A DNA stretch of 7,142 bases from Anaerolineales bacterium (GTDB lineage Bacteria > Chloroflexota > Anaerolineae > Anaerolineales > DRMV01): contig WFVP01000327.1 of assembly GCA_015491595.1 (NCBI GenBank), positions 1 through 7,142 on the forward strand, written 5' to 3'. Made by a program: the position numbers and the translations under genes. Under the pieces are notes generated by a model, which was given only the letters and a program-made list of their open reading frames with translations, had not been told where the DNA came from and ran no database searches. Shown piece after piece: positions 6,883 through 7,142 of the stretch; the first letter of the stretch is position 1, and each line of letters opens with the position of its first letter.

Positions 6883-7067
6883 CTTTATGCCTGCGGTCCA
6901 GGGCCTGGCCAGACCTGTGCGAAACACTGGGGTGCTCTCTCCCAGGCGGCATACCTTTTTCTTCCGGTCTTCGGTAACATTTGCGTGCACACCCAAGAGG
7001 GGGTCCACCCAAAAAGGGAAGGGCAGAGGGGCGGCGGTTTTCCGGGCCCGTTTTCTTGTACTTGCTT

Positions 7068-7096
7068 CCTCTGGCATGGGTCTACCCAGCCAGAGG
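7068..7096. terminator. 13-bp hairpin at the right edge, possible transcript 3' end
   Basis: CCTCTGGC (7068-7075) pairs with GCCAGAGG (7089-7096), and the interior TGGGT (7077-7081) pairs with ACCCA (7084-7088), leaving one bulged A and a 2-nt loop. There is no T tract after it on either strand, so it is not a standard intrinsic terminator. It straddles the stop codon of the possible partial gene at 7082-7142. Confidence 0.35.
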
Positions 7097-7141
7097 TAAA
7101 GGCCAGAAGAGGGAGAGACCCTGGGCCACGGCCAGGCCCAC
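7082..7141 (-). CDS. Possible C-terminus of an upstream gene, hydrophobic tail
   Basis: One minus-strand frame entering from the right edge reads VGLAVAQGLSLFWPLPLAG and then TAG at 7082-7084. The tail is hydrophobic and its codons are mostly G or C at the third position, as in the genes of the window, so it could be the end of a membrane protein. With only 19 residues no family can be named. The other two frames stay open longer, with translations that look like random GC-rich sequence. Confidence 0.22.
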   Translation of the reverse strand: MGLAVAQGLSLFWPLPLAG

Positions 7142-7142
7142 C

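Larger units (their letters stand above)
6710..6993. repeat. 284-bp imperfect long palindrome (MITE-like or structured element)
   Basis: The two ends are related in inverse orientation: 6710-6727 reads GGGGTGCATACAAATGTT, and the reverse complement of 6976-6993 reads GGTGTGCACGCAAATGTT (15 of 18 identical), both followed shortly by CCGA. Inside, CGCACAGGTCTG at 6798-6809 has a perfect inverted copy at 6910-6921. The sequence between that arm and the centre is also partly complementary, and the centre is a perfect 22-bp hairpin (6836-6882). All three pairs share almost the same symmetry axis near 6852-6860, with the left half about 15 nt longer. No transposase and no convincing gene lies in it. 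A matching AGAG outside each end (6707-6710 and 6996-6999) is too short to call a target duplication. It may be a palindromic non-autonomous element or a long structured transcript. Confidence 0.6.

Noticed and set aside
6454..7012. Several short frames on both strands in and around the long palindrome
   Set aside because: None has a ribosome binding site with a recognisable product. The palindromic structure explains paired open frames on both strands.
7122..7140. TGGGCC/GGCCCA inverted repeat at the right edge
   Set aside because: A 6-bp GC-rich pair with a 7-nt loop inside a possible coding end is expected by chance in this composition.

Overview
The window looks like part of a bacterial chromosome with moderately high GC and tightly packed genes. 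All genes I can support lie on the minus strand and read from right to left. The best guess is a Chloroflexota (Anaerolineae-like) genome. Two features point that way: a solute-binding lipoprotein whose linker repeats 'VVVTKEV' units after the lipobox cysteine, and intergenic DNA built of degenerate heptamers. No ribosomal RNA or other phylogenetic marker is present, so the assignment is an inference.

Layout from right to left, which is the direction of transcription. At 7082-7142 there may be the last 19 codons of a gene that lies outside the window, ending in a hairpin. From 6710 to 6993 there is no convincing gene. Instead the stretch is one long imperfect palindrome with related outer arms, a 12-bp matching inner arm and a perfect 22-bp central hairpin. 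A probable -10 element then precedes a YbaB/EbfC-type nucleoid-associated protein gene (6260-6619). Next comes a tract of about 17 heptamers (6130-6253). A tight three-gene block follows, with 10-nt gaps: a methylcrotonyl-CoA carboxylase-type carboxyltransferase subunit (4461-6113), a HyuA-type ATP-binding hydantoinase/oxoprolinase subunit (2453-4450) and its HyuB partner (823-2442). A non-coding region (514-822) carries a well-formed promoter for the last gene, a LivK-like branched-chain amino acid (or amide) ABC transporter substrate-binding lipoprotein. That gene runs off the left end of the window.

How the genes may work together: HyuA and HyuB are almost certainly the two halves of one ATP-dependent amidohydrolase or carboxylase. 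The carboxyltransferase would need a biotin carboxylase/biotin carrier partner, which is not in the window. The carboxyltransferase and the amino acid-binding lipoprotein together suggest branched-chain (leucine) amino acid use, but the substrate of HyuAB cannot be read from the sequence. The enzymes are known families. The most unusual parts are the non-coding structures: the 284-bp near-palindrome and the heptamer tract next to the carboxyltransferase start. I found no clear sign of a new defence or catalytic system.
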